NCBI GenBank assembly: GCA_002419025.1
Contig: DIFG01000056.1
Location: 1-11,701, forward strand
Direction: 5' to 3'
DNA length: 11,701 bases
Source: Deltaproteobacteria bacterium UBA5754
GTDB taxonomy: Bacteria; Desulfobacterota; Dissulfuribacteria; Dissulfuribacterales; UBA5754
The position numbers were made by a program, and so were the translations under genes. Positions 1 through 6,523 of this stretch are shown here, in pieces (position 1 is the stretch's first letter; each line of letters starts with the position of its first letter). A model generated the notes under the pieces. That model saw nothing but the letters and a program-made list of their open reading frames with translations, ran no database searches and was not told where the DNA came from.

Positions 1-224
1 CTCGGTTGTTTTTGCCTGCCGTTTTTTCAGTGCGATCATCGTGTGAATGCGTTTCTAACTCTCCGTGTCTCTCCCGCAGGGCCGCCCCGGTTAGCGACGT
101 TTGGGTTGCGCCGTAAATTAATTGGCGCCTTCGGCAGGGATGAGACATCCGTTTGACTCGTCATCCTATCACCTTTTGAACATCCGCTTCGACGTACGAC
201 GTCATACGGACAAGGAGAATCTAC
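1..224. other. Gene-free leader upstream of the helicase gene
   Basis: I see no convincing gene here. A short minus-strand open frame (36-245) overlaps the helicase start and has no family resemblance. The stretch holds a small inverted repeat GCGCC (108-112)/GGCGC (124-128) with an AT-rich loop, and a second near-perfect inverted repeat GACGT-ACG-ACGTC at 191-203, just upstream of the ribosome binding site AAGGAGA (211-217). A TTGACT at 153-158 could be a -35 box, but no good -10 follows. Helicase genes of this type often have long regulated 5' leaders, so the region may be an untranslated leader; that is inference. Confidence 0.4.
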
Positions 225-1484
225 ATGTCTTTTGAAAAGTTCCATCTCGCTTCACCCATTCTGCATGGTCTGGAGGCATGCGGCTTCGCCCTGCCTACGG
301 ACATACAAAACTCGGTCATACCCCCTGCCACGGAGGGAAGGGATGTCGCTGCGTCCGCCCACACCGGCACGGGTAAAACTGCGGCCTTTGTGGTCCCTCT
401 CCTACAACGACTCGCCACGACCCGTCAAAATCAAAAATCAGGATGCCCTCGGGCGTTGATCCTTACCCCGACACGGGAACTTGCCCAGCAGGTGACGGAA
501 CAGGTCCGTCTCCTGGGCCGTTTCTGCCGTGTGGACGCAGGCGCCATAGTTGGTGGTGAACCCTATGGGCCACAGATTCGAATGCTCAGGAGAAATATCG
601 ACATAATCGTCGCCACACCGGGCAGGCTGATTGACCATATGGAACGTAAAAACATCGACCTCTCCGGAATCGGCGTCCTCGTCCTCGATGAGGCGGACCG
701 CATGCTGGATATGGGCTTCCTGGATGCGGTCACAGAAATCGCATCCGCCATACCTGCTGATCGCCAGTCCCTCCTCTTTTCCGCCACACTTGAAGGCAAG
801 GTGGAGCTCGTGGCCCGCCGAATCCTCCGGGATCCTCTCTTTGTGCAGCTTACAACGAACCATGACACGCATTCATCCATAACACAGAAGGTCTTTCATG
901 CAGACAGTTTCATGCACAAAAACAGCCTGCTCACCCATCTTCTTCAAAACGCGGACATAGAGAAGGTCATCATTTTCACATCAACGAAACGGGGGGCGGA
1001 AAAGCTGGCAAAAAATCTCACCGAAATCGGCCATTCCAGCGCATCCCTGCACGGAGATATGGGGCAAAACGCGAGGAAAAGGACAGTTGATGCGCTTCGC
1101 AGGGGAAATCCTCGCTTTATGGTTGCAACCGACGTGGCGGCCCGAGGTCTGGACATAGACGGCATCAGCCACGTCATCAATTTTGATCTTCCCATGGTGG
1201 CCGAGGACTATATCCACCGTATCGGACGCACGGGCCGAGCCGGGGCAAAAGGTGTGGCCATCTCCCTCGTCGGCCCCGAGGATCGGCACAAACTTGCATC
1301 CATAGAACGCATGACAGGACAAAAGATCCGAAGGGAGACCATTCCAGGGCTTGGACCGCAATCGAGAAAGACTCTCTGCGAGCGCACGCGTCAAAATGAC
1401 GGCCTTAACAGCCGGAAAAAATCAAAAAACATCTTCGCAGGATATTCCAAAACCGCTAATTCATTCGATTCTGTTACACGATAA
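225..1484 (+). CDS. rhlE: DEAD-box ATP-dependent RNA helicase, RhlE type
   Basis: This 419-aa cytoplasmic protein should unwind short RNA duplexes using ATP, as RhlE-group helicases do in ribosome assembly, mRNA turnover and cold adaptation. All core motifs are visible in order: Q-motif glutamine in PTDIQ (24-28), motif I AHTGTGKT (45-52), Ia PTRELAQQ (82-89), Ib TPGR (131-134), II DEAD (155-158), III SAT (186-188), IV around IIFTSTK (249-255), V ATDVAARGLDI (301-311) and VI HRIGRTGR (331-338). The tail after the second RecA domain is short (about residues 370-419), basic and low in complexity, with none of the long Arg/Gly extension of many RhlE proteins. Start: ATG 225, preceded by AAGGAGA at 211-217 with good spacing. 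The RRM gene 18 nt downstream suggests an operon. RhlE is my best subgroup assignment; the DEAD-box identity is certain. Confidence 0.95.
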   Translation: MSFEKFHLASPILHGLEACGFALPTDIQNSVIPPATEGRDVAASAHTGTGKTAAFVVPLLQRLATTRQNQKSGCPRALILTPTRELAQQVTEQVRLLGRFCRVDAGAIVGGEPYGPQIRMLRRNIDIIVATPGRLIDHMERKNIDLSGIGVLVLDEADRMLDMGFLDAVTEIASAIPADRQSLLFSATLEGKVELVARRILRDPLFVQLTTNHDTHSSITQKVFHADSFMHKNSLLTHLLQNADIEKVIIFTSTKRGAEKLAKNLTEIGHSSASLHGDMGQNARKRTVDALRRGNPRFMVATDVAARGLDIDGISHVINFDLPMVAEDYIHRIGRTGRAGAKGVAISLVGPEDRHKLASIERMTGQKIRRETIPGLGPQSRKTLCERTRQNDGLNSRKKSKNIFAGYSKTANSFDSVTR

Positions 1485-1502
1485 TATCAAGGAGGTCACA
1501 TC

Positions 1503-1778
1503 ATGAATATTTACGTTGGAAATTTGCCGTACACCGTATCGGAAGAGGATTTAGGAAATATGTTCACTCAATATGGAGAGGTGGCGAGTGTCAAACTCGT
1601 CATGGACATGTACTCCGGAAGATCAAAAGGTTTCGCCTTTGTGGAGATGCCTGACAATTCGCAAGCGGATACCGCTATCAAGGCCCTCAACAAGAGCAGA
1701 ATGCACGACCGGGAGATCAAGGTCAATCAGGCCGAGGCCAAAGGGAAGCGCACGGGACGAGGGAGATCGCGTTACTGA
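1503..1778 (+). CDS. Single-RRM RNA-binding protein (glycine-rich/cold-inducible type)
   Basis: A 91-aa protein made almost entirely of one RNA recognition motif. RNP2 is IYVGNL (3-8) and RNP1 is KGFAFVEM (42-49), with the aromatic residues Y4, F44 and F46 in the positions that stack on RNA bases. The last 12 or so residues are basic and Gly/Arg-rich (KGKRTGRGRSRY), a short version of the tail seen in cyanobacterial and proteobacterial Rbp proteins. The start at ATG 1503 is supported by a strong AAGGAGG at 1489-1495. It lies 18 nt after the helicase stop with no terminator between them, so the two are probably co-transcribed. A joint role in remodelling structured RNA, for example in the cold, is inference from this pairing. 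The family assignment is secure; the RNA target is unknown. Confidence 0.93.
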   Translation: MNIYVGNLPYTVSEEDLGNMFTQYGEVASVKLVMDMYSGRSKGFAFVEMPDNSQADTAIKALNKSRMHDREIKVNQAEAKGKRTGRGRSRY

Positions 1779-1787
1779 TGCCACATC

Positions 1788-1828
1788 GACAGGGACCTGG
1801 TGGGGATTTCTCCTGCCAGGGCCCTGTC
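1788..1828 (+). terminator. Strong hairpin between convergent genes
   Basis: Left arm GACAGGGACCTGG (1788-1800) pairs with right arm CCAGGGCCCTGTC (1816-1828) over 12 of 13 positions with one A/G mismatch, 9 nt after the RRM stop codon. Only a weak T stretch (GTTTCCTG) follows on the plus strand and none on the minus strand, so it is an imperfect intrinsic terminator. Its position between convergent genes suggests that it serves both the RRM transcript and serA. Confidence 0.6.
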
Positions 1829-1866
1829 GTTTCCTGTCGGAAATAAGAAGAACCTTGAAAAGTGGT

Positions 1867-3447
1867 CTAGAGAACGAGAATACGTGCGTTCGTCACTCCA
1901 TCCTGCTTCATAAGATGGGCAAGTGCCTCCTGCGTCACAGGCCCGTCTGTGGTGATGAGCATGACGTTCTTCCTTCTGTCCGGGTCTTGGCCCACCTGCA
2001 TGCGGGCGATGTTGATGCCGTACTCCCCGAGGGCGGTGCCTATACGCCCGATGACCCCTGGCCTGTCGTCGTTCTGTATGAGGAGCATGTTCCCTTCAGG
2101 GACTGCTTCGAGGCGGAAATCGTTGATGCGAACGATGCGCGGCTCCTTTTTGCCGAAGATGGTGCCTGCGACGAGATTCTTTCCGTCGGCCGCCTTGACG
2201 GTCACGGCGAGGAGATTCATGTAATCCTCTGAGGTAACGCTCTTGGATTCCGTGATCTTGATGCCGCGCTCATGGGCAAGGATGCGGGCGTTTACGAAGT
2301 TCACCTCCTCGCGCAAGGCCGGGGTGAGGAGTCCTTTCACCACTGCGATGGATACGGGCGTAGTGTCGAGGTCGGCCATCTCGCCCGAGTAGGCGATGGT
2401 CACCTCTTCCACGGGACCTGTGGCAAGCTGGGCATGGAAGAGACCTAGCCGTTCAGCAAGGACAAGGAACGGCCCGAGTTTCGCCATGGCCTCGGCGCTC
2501 ACGGATGGGACGTTCACTGCGTTTCTGATCTCGCCCCTTGTGAGATAGTCGGCGATCTGGCGGGCCACGGCAGTGGCGACATTTTCCTGGGCCTCACGGG
2601 TGGATGCGCCGAGATGTGGGGTGCAGATGAAATTGTCGCGTGCAAGAAGGGGGTGTTCCTTGGTGGTCGGCTCCTTCTCGAAGACATCGAGAGCGGCCCC
2701 GAAGAGCTTGCCGGAGGCGAGGGCCTCGTCAAGATCGGCCTCGTTCACGATCCCGCCCCTGGCACAGCTGATGACGACGGCCCCCTTTTTCATCTTGGCG
2801 AAGGCAGCAGCATTCACCATCCCTTTGGTTTCCGGCGTAAGCGGCGTATGGATCGAGATGTAGTCAGCGCGTGCGAGAAGATCGTCGAGGGACATGACCT
2901 CAACGCCGATCCGATCCGCCGCCTCTGGAAGGATGTGGGGATCATACGCGATGACCCTCATTCCGAGCCCCTGGGCGGACTGGGCGACGATACTCCCGAT
3001 CCGGCCTATACCGATGATACCGAGGGTCTTGCCTCTCACCTCCTGACCCATGAAGCGCTTCTTTTCCCATTTCCCCGCCTTCATGGAGGCGGTTGCCTGG
3101 GGGATGTGGCGTGAGACAGCAAGCATCATGGCGATGGTGTGCTCGGCCGCTGAATTGGTGTTCCCGCCAGGGGTGTTCATGACTACGACCCCCCGGGCGT
3201 TGCAGGCCGGGATGTCCACGTTATCAAGACCGGAGCCGGCGCGACCCACGACCTTGAGGTGTTTGGCGGCCGCGACCACTTCCTTTGTCACTTTGGTGCT
3301 GCTGCGGATGACGAGTCCATCGATGTCAGCGACGGCAGAGAGGAGTTCTTCAGGCGGCATACCCGTCCTGACTTCGACCTCGATGCCTGCCTCCTTGAGG
3401 ATGTCGATGCCTTCCTGGGCGATAGGATCAGAAACGAGAACCTTCAT
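1867..3447 (-). CDS. serA: D-3-phosphoglycerate dehydrogenase, long form with ACT domain
   Basis: It oxidises 3-phosphoglycerate to 3-phosphohydroxypyruvate with NAD, the first committed step of serine synthesis. At 526 aa it is the long form: substrate domain (about 1-95 and 285-315), Rossmann NAD domain with GIGRIG (146-151) and the ribose-binding D169, then an intervening domain (about 320-450) and a C-terminal ACT domain (about 454-526, NDDRPGVIGRIGTALGEYGI). The catalytic trio is visible as R230 (CARGG), E259 (FEKEP) and H278 (TPHLG). I chose ATG 3447, which begins MKVLVSDPIA, because an AAAGGA box lies at 3458-3463 and the 27 extra residues of the longer frame, up to 3528, come from repeat DNA. 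The ACT domain predicts serine feedback control. It lies downstream of the aminotransferase on the same strand, but a 172-nt gap holding a foldback repeat separates them, so separate initiation is possible. Confidence 0.97.
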   Translation of the reverse strand: MKVLVSDPIAQEGIDILKEAGIEVEVRTGMPPEELLSAVADIDGLVIRSSTKVTKEVVAAAKHLKVVGRAGSGLDNVDIPACNARGVVVMNTPGGNTNSAAEHTIAMMLAVSRHIPQATASMKAGKWEKKRFMGQEVRGKTLGIIGIGRIGSIVAQSAQGLGMRVIAYDPHILPEAADRIGVEVMSLDDLLARADYISIHTPLTPETKGMVNAAAFAKMKKGAVVISCARGGIVNEADLDEALASGKLFGAALDVFEKEPTTKEHPLLARDNFICTPHLGASTREAQENVATAVARQIADYLTRGEIRNAVNVPSVSAEAMAKLGPFLVLAERLGLFHAQLATGPVEEVTIAYSGEMADLDTTPVSIAVVKGLLTPALREEVNFVNARILAHERGIKITESKSVTSEDYMNLLAVTVKAADGKNLVAGTIFGKKEPRIVRINDFRLEAVPEGNMLLIQNDDRPGVIGRIGTALGEYGINIARMQVGQDPDRRKNVMLITTDGPVTQEALAHLMKQDGVTNARILVL

Positions 3448-3457
3448 AAGACTGATA

Positions 3458-3463
3458 TCCTTT
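3458..3463 (-). promoter_or_regulatory. serA ribosome binding site abutting a hairpin
   Basis: AAAGGA on the minus strand, 10 nt before the chosen serA ATG. Immediately upstream, arms at 3464-3470 and 3486-3492 (CCATTTT/AAAATGG) plus an inner AAGG/CCTT stem can form a hairpin next to the site. This supports the start at 3447 over the upstream in-frame start. Any effect on translation is speculative. Confidence 0.45.
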
Positions 3464-3473
3464 CCATTTTTTA

Positions 3474-3615
3474 AGGGAACCTTGGAAAATGGTCCTTTCT
3501 CCCGATGGCTGTGTTGCTCGTCGATCAAAAATGCTCACATACAGGGAGTATGCACCGCTTTTGGACCTCCTCGCACCTTGCCCTCGAACGAAAATCCTCA
3601 TTTTCAAGATTCCCT
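3474..3615. repeat. Foldback intergenic repeat with terminal inverted repeats
   Basis: The left end AGGGAACCTTGGAAAATGG (from 3474) and the reverse complement of the right end, AGGGAATCTTGAAAATGAGG (ending at 3615), match closely with a one-base gap and a few substitutions, so the element is bounded by imperfect terminal inverted repeats of about 19 bp. The middle folds on itself: CATAC (3538-3542)/GTATG (3548-3552) around a 5-nt loop, extended by weaker AAAA/TTTT pairing outside. There is no coding capacity and no clear target-site duplication. It fills nearly the whole gap between the aminotransferase and serA. A partial copy of the end sequence (GAACCTTGAAAAGTGGTC, 1850-1867, two mismatches in 18) sits at the serA stop. 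It resembles a MITE or large REP-type element. Confidence 0.6.
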
Positions 3616-3619
3616 AAAA

Positions 3620-4759
3620 TTACCGTGCGAAATGGGCCTCGGCGGCGGCAACACCCCGTCCTAATTCCACGGGATGTCCGAGTTCCTTGAGCGCACGCTC
3701 AACGGCGGAAATGGCTATGATCATGTCCCACTCGGAGAGATGTCCCATGTGGGATATGCGAAAGATCTTGCCCTTTGCCTGGGCCTGTCCGCCTGCAATG
3801 GTGATGCCGTACTTTTCCCGCATGATCTTGACCACGTCCTGGCCGTTGATACCGGCAGGCGCTGTGATGACGGTCACGGCCTCGGACGGTGCCTTGGAAA
3901 ATAATTCAAGCCCGAGCGCTGCAACAGCCGCCCTGGTCCCTTCGGCAAGACGCCTGTGATGTTCGAAGACGGCAGGAAGACCGGCCTCCCGGATACCCTT
4001 GAGGACCTCGGCAAGACCGATGATGAGGGAGACAGCGGGCGTGAAGGCGGTCGTCTCCTTGCCGATGGCCTTTCGCTCCTTGGCAAAGCTCAGGTAGTAC
4101 TTGGGAAGACGGGATTTTTCCACGAGACGCCAGGCCTTTTCGCTCACGCTCACGAGGCTCAGGCCAGGAGGCAGGGCAAGGGCCTTCTGGGAGCCGGTGA
4201 CGACGACGTCGAGGCCCCACTCGTCGGTCTTGAGCTCATAGACCCCAAGGGCCGTAATGGCATCCACGACCAGGGCCGTTTCGGCCCGGTCCTTTACGAG
4301 GGCGCCGATCTCCCGGACGGGATGTTTCGCACCGGTCGAGGTCTCGTGGGCCTGCATGAAAACGGCCTTGGCCTCAGGGTGGGCCTCGAGGGCATTTTGC
4401 ACCTCAGCTGGATCCACTGCCTCGCCCCACGGGACATCTATATTCACAACGGTAACGCCATACGCCTCGCAGAGTTCGGTCCAGCGCTCGCCGAACTTCC
4501 CTGCGCGCACGACGATTGCGGTGTCTCCTGGGGAGAGGAGATTCACGACCGAGGCCTCCATCCCGCCCGTTCCGGAGGACGCAAAGATGATGACATCGTT
4601 CTCGGTCTGGTAGAGATATTTGAGGTCGGAGCGCACACCTGTCAAAATTGCGGAAAACTGAGGGGATCGGTGATGAATGATGGGCTCGGACATGCGCGCG
4701 AGGACCTGGGGGGCAACCGCGACCGGCCCCGGTGCCATGAGATAGCGCTTCTTGATCAT
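3620..4759 (-). CDS. Class V aminotransferase (Ala/Ser-glyoxylate family; likely phosphoserine aminotransferase role)
   Basis: A 379-aa PLP enzyme of fold type I in the alanine-glyoxylate/serine-pyruvate aminotransferase family. Visible family signatures are the N-terminal MAPGPV (8-13), HHRSPQF (29-35), the glycine-rich SSGTGGMEA phosphate-binding stretch (61-69), HETSTG (138-143), the PLP-nitrogen aspartate D166 in VVDAITALG, the Schiff-base lysine K192 in GSQKAL, and R334 in FRISHMGH for the substrate carboxylate. Its start (ATG 4759) has an AGGAGG at 4767-4772. The gene precedes serA on the same strand, which suggests that it makes phosphoserine from phosphohydroxypyruvate, as class V enzymes of this type do in some archaea and anaerobes lacking classical SerC. 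Serine-glyoxylate or alanine-glyoxylate activity is the alternative, and sequence alone cannot separate these. The family is certain; the substrate is inferred. Confidence 0.9.
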   Translation of the reverse strand: MIKKRYLMAPGPVAVAPQVLARMSEPIIHHRSPQFSAILTGVRSDLKYLYQTENDVIIFASSGTGGMEASVVNLLSPGDTAIVVRAGKFGERWTELCEAYGVTVVNIDVPWGEAVDPAEVQNALEAHPEAKAVFMQAHETSTGAKHPVREIGALVKDRAETALVVDAITALGVYELKTDEWGLDVVVTGSQKALALPPGLSLVSVSEKAWRLVEKSRLPKYYLSFAKERKAIGKETTAFTPAVSLIIGLAEVLKGIREAGLPAVFEHHRRLAEGTRAAVAALGLELFSKAPSEAVTVITAPAGINGQDVVKIMREKYGITIAGGQAQAKGKIFRISHMGHLSEWDMIIAISAVERALKELGHPVELGRGVAAAEAHFAR

Positions 4760-4796
4760 GTCTTATCCTCCTGAAGGAAGATGAATGGTGATTCAC

Positions 4797-4825
4797 CTTA
4801 TCCCTGTTTTCCCCTGCTATGTCAA
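4797..4825 (-). promoter_or_regulatory. Sigma70-type promoter for the aminotransferase (serA) transcript
   Basis: On the minus strand a perfect -35 TTGACA (complement of 4820-4825) is followed after exactly 17 nt by GATAAG (complement of 4797-4802), which matches four of six -10 consensus bases. Transcription would begin near 4789, giving a leader of about 30 nt before the AGGAGG and ATG. The -35 region overlaps a perfect 8-bp inverted repeat TTTCCCCT (4808-4815)/AGGGGAAA (4825-4832), which could be an operator. Confidence 0.5.
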
Positions 4826-4867
4826 GGGGAAACGCCGCCTGGGACGGGGTCTTTCCGATAGACGACC

Positions 4868-4903
4868 TTGACAAACGATCATGGCTGGAACACATTGTAG
4901 AAT
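4868..4903 (+). promoter_or_regulatory. Candidate promoter for the riboswitch-controlled operon
   Basis: A perfect -35 TTGACA lies at 4868-4873. The best -10-like hexamer, TAGAAT (4898-4903), is 24 nt downstream, which is too far for a standard sigma70 promoter. The correctly spaced hexamer, CACATT (4891-4896), matches only three of six. The region must contain a promoter because the riboswitch begins right after it, but which pair is used is unclear. Confidence 0.35.
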
Positions 4904-4904
4904 C

Positions 4905-5046
4905 TTTATTGCCGGAAATCGGCACAGGGAATCCGGTGCGAATCCGGAGCGGGCCCGCCACTGTGAGTGGGGACGAAGGCAGCAACAGCCACTGGCCGCG
5001 AGGCCGGGAAGGCGCCGCCGGAGGACGATCCACGAGCCAGGATACC
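4905..5046 (+). promoter_or_regulatory. Cobalamin (adenosylcobalamin-type) riboswitch aptamer
   Basis: The hallmark conserved blocks occur in the right order: CAGGGAATCCGGTGCGAATC (4924-4943) with its P4 stem CCGG/CCGG, the B12-box region GCCCGCCACTGTGA (4952-4965), the P5/P6 element containing GCCACTG (4989-4995) and GGCCGGGAAGGC (5002-5013), and the 3' conserved stretch GACGATCCACGAGCCAGGAT (5024-5043). It lies 120 nt upstream of the first operon gene and is followed by a terminator hairpin, so it should act at transcription, switching the operon off when B12 is bound. The exact P1 boundaries are estimated. Confidence 0.93.
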
Positions 5047-5117
5047 TTTTTTGATCTTAGATGGGACCTTGGTACGAGCACTGCCGGGTCCGAAACACCA
5101 TGCGGCAAGACGGGATG

Positions 5118-5152
5118 CCCTGGACATATTCATTAGTGTCCAGGGTTTTTTT
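5118..5152 (+). terminator. Riboswitch expression-platform intrinsic terminator
   Basis: A perfect 9-bp stem, CCCTGGACA (5118-5126) with TGTCCAGGG (5137-5145), a 10-nt loop and seven T residues (5146-5152): a textbook intrinsic terminator. It ends 13 nt before the first start codon and 71 nt after the aptamer. CCAGG near the aptamer 3' end (5037-5041) is complementary to CCTGG in the terminator's left arm (5119-5123), which offers a possible though short anti-terminator pairing in the B12-free state. Confidence 0.9.
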
Positions 5153-5165
5153 GTCTGGAGGGAAC

Positions 5166-5924
5166 ATGGCGGAAAAGGCCGTATTCATCGGGCTTGTCTT
5201 CTCGATCCTCGCCTTTGCGATCAAGGGCGGCATGGGACTCGCTTTTAGACCGGGCTTCGGCGACTTCCGAAGGATGCGGCTCATGGTCCCCGGTTATCTC
5301 GCCGCATACGGTGTTCTGTTCGCAGCAGGCGCCTTTATCGCGCGTTCAGGATTCATCCACGGGCACATGGATGCCTTTTTGAAGATCGCCGAGGCTGGTG
5401 TCCTGTTGCACGTCGCCCTTGCTGCAGGTCTCCTCCTTTGGGGAATAGCCCTTCTCAGAAGAGATAAAAAAGAAGGCGGAAGTACCCGCGCGCCGTGGCT
5501 CCTCCTCGTCCCCTGCCCTGTATGCCTCGCGGTGATCCTGGCAACCACAGCGGTCCTGAATGCCATTTTTCCAGAAGGAGGCATACTGCCGGCGCTTGGC
5601 GCCTACGGGCTCTTCGCCTCGATCTCACTGGGAACCGCGGCGTCGGTCACGATGATCAGCCGCCTCGCCAAGGGGGTGAGGGACGCCTCCCCGCTTCACC
5701 GCCTCGGGACCGTCATGGTCCTGCTCGCAGCCTATTTCATCACGACGCTCTGTGTCGCCCCCCATGTCTCCGCCATCACGTCCATCTACGGAATCGCCTC
5801 CCGCGAGTCTGCGGGCCCTCCCGTTCCTGGTGCCCACAAGGCCATCCTCGCAGGCACATGCATCTTCCTCTTCGCCGCCGGTTACATCGCCGGAAAACGA
5901 AAGACCAGGGCAGTCGCGCCATGA
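5166..5924 (+). CDS. DUF2162-family polytopic membrane protein (HmuT-like putative transporter)
   Basis: A 252-aa inner-membrane protein with about seven hydrophobic helices (roughly 5-26, 41-60, 72-97, 111-133, 139-165, 181-205, 225-243) and a basic C-terminus (GKRKTR). The N-terminal pattern with AFAIKGGMGL (16-25) and the PCPVC motif at 116-120 match what I recall of DUF2162 'predicted transporter' proteins of archaea and deltaproteobacteria. The start at ATG 5166 follows GGAGGGA (5157-5163) and comes after the riboswitch terminator. An open frame extending back to 5061 runs through the terminator and is not credible. The stop overlaps the next start (ATGA). By position it corresponds to hmuT of hmuSTUV-type clusters. 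No substrate has been shown from sequence; the B12 riboswitch points to a corrinoid, tetrapyrrole or cobalt. The CPVC cysteines at a membrane boundary could bind metal or carry out thiol chemistry. Confidence 0.82.
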   Translation: MAEKAVFIGLVFSILAFAIKGGMGLAFRPGFGDFRRMRLMVPGYLAAYGVLFAAGAFIARSGFIHGHMDAFLKIAEAGVLLHVALAAGLLLWGIALLRRDKKEGGSTRAPWLLLVPCPVCLAVILATTAVLNAIFPEGGILPALGAYGLFASISLGTAASVTMISRLAKGVRDASPLHRLGTVMVLLAAYFITTLCVAPHVSAITSIYGIASRESAGPPVPGAHKAILAGTCIFLFAAGYIAGKRKTRAVAP

Positions 5925-6523
5925 ACCCCGAGGCACTCCTCAAATCCTTCATATACATCATTTCAAGCGCCCTTCTTTACCCTGTCCTTGCCATCCTTTC
6001 CTTTCTGACACTCGCCGTCATCGTCTATGCAGGGGCGTTCTGTTCCGAGTGGATGGGGCGTTCAAGGATACGCCGTAAAACCGTCGATGATCCGGCATCA
6101 GCGATTGCGCGGGGCGATTTCTCGAACTTTTCGCCTGCGACCAGGGAATACATCAAAGAACTACACAAAATCCTCGAAAAGGCCCCAAAGGAAGAGGAGA
6201 TTGAATACATACTTCAGGAAAACCAGCAAAAGATTATGACTTCACTCGATCCGGTGAGGATTCTCGTAAGAATAGGCCCGAGTCTCGGACTCCTCGGGAC
6301 CCTCATACCCATGGGAACGGGGCTTGCCGCACTCGGCCAGGGAGACATGACGCAACTGTCGTCCCACATGGTCATCGCCTTCACCACCACGGTCGTGGGG
6401 CTTGCCCAGGGGACCCTTGCCTACGTCTTCTTTACAGTAAAATCACGCTGGGTCGAGAAGGACTTCAGGGACATGGAACTGGCAACCGACCTTCTCGCCG
6501 GAGGGATCGGCAAACAGTCATGA
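5921..6523 (+). CDS. MotA/TolQ/ExbB proton-channel family protein (HmuU-like)
   Basis: A 200-aa inner-membrane protein of the TolQ/ExbB family, the multimeric stator that pairs with an ExbD/TolR partner to convert proton flow into mechanical work in the periplasm. One N-terminal helix (about 11-39) precedes a cytoplasmic region (about 45-112), then two helices. Helix 2 carries RIGPSLGLLGTLIPMGTGL (117-135), the diagnostic LGLLGT motif. Helix 3 begins AFTTTVVGLAQGT (153-165), whose Thr and small residues match the ExbB/TolQ channel-lining segment. The start at 5921 overlaps the upstream stop by 4 nt (ATGA), as does its own stop with the next start, implying translational coupling. A longer frame back to 5495 only shadows the upstream gene. 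No TonB or TolA is seen nearby, so its partner is probably the DUF2149 protein and its client the exported chelatase. Confidence 0.9.
   Translation: MNPEALLKSFIYIISSALLYPVLAILSFLTLAVIVYAGAFCSEWMGRSRIRRKTVDDPASAIARGDFSNFSPATREYIKELHKILEKAPKEEEIEYILQENQQKIMTSLDPVRILVRIGPSLGLLGTLIPMGTGLAALGQGDMTQLSSHMVIAFTTTVVGLAQGTLAYVFFTVKSRWVEKDFRDMELATDLLAGGIGKQS

Noticed and set aside
36..245. 69-codon minus-strand frame upstream of the helicase
   Set aside because: It overlaps the helicase start and ribosome binding site and has no family signature.
1573..2232. 219-codon plus-strand frame running from the RRM gene into serA
   Set aside because: It overlaps two secure genes in other frames and is a shadow of the high-GC sequence.
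4819..5136. Open frames across the riboswitch on both strands
   Set aside because: They lie within structured RNA sequence, show no family resemblance and lack ribosome binding sites.
5061..5165. Upstream extension of the DUF2162 frame to ATG 5061
   Set aside because: It would translate through the riboswitch terminator; the well-placed GGAGGGA and hydrophobic N-terminus support ATG 5166.
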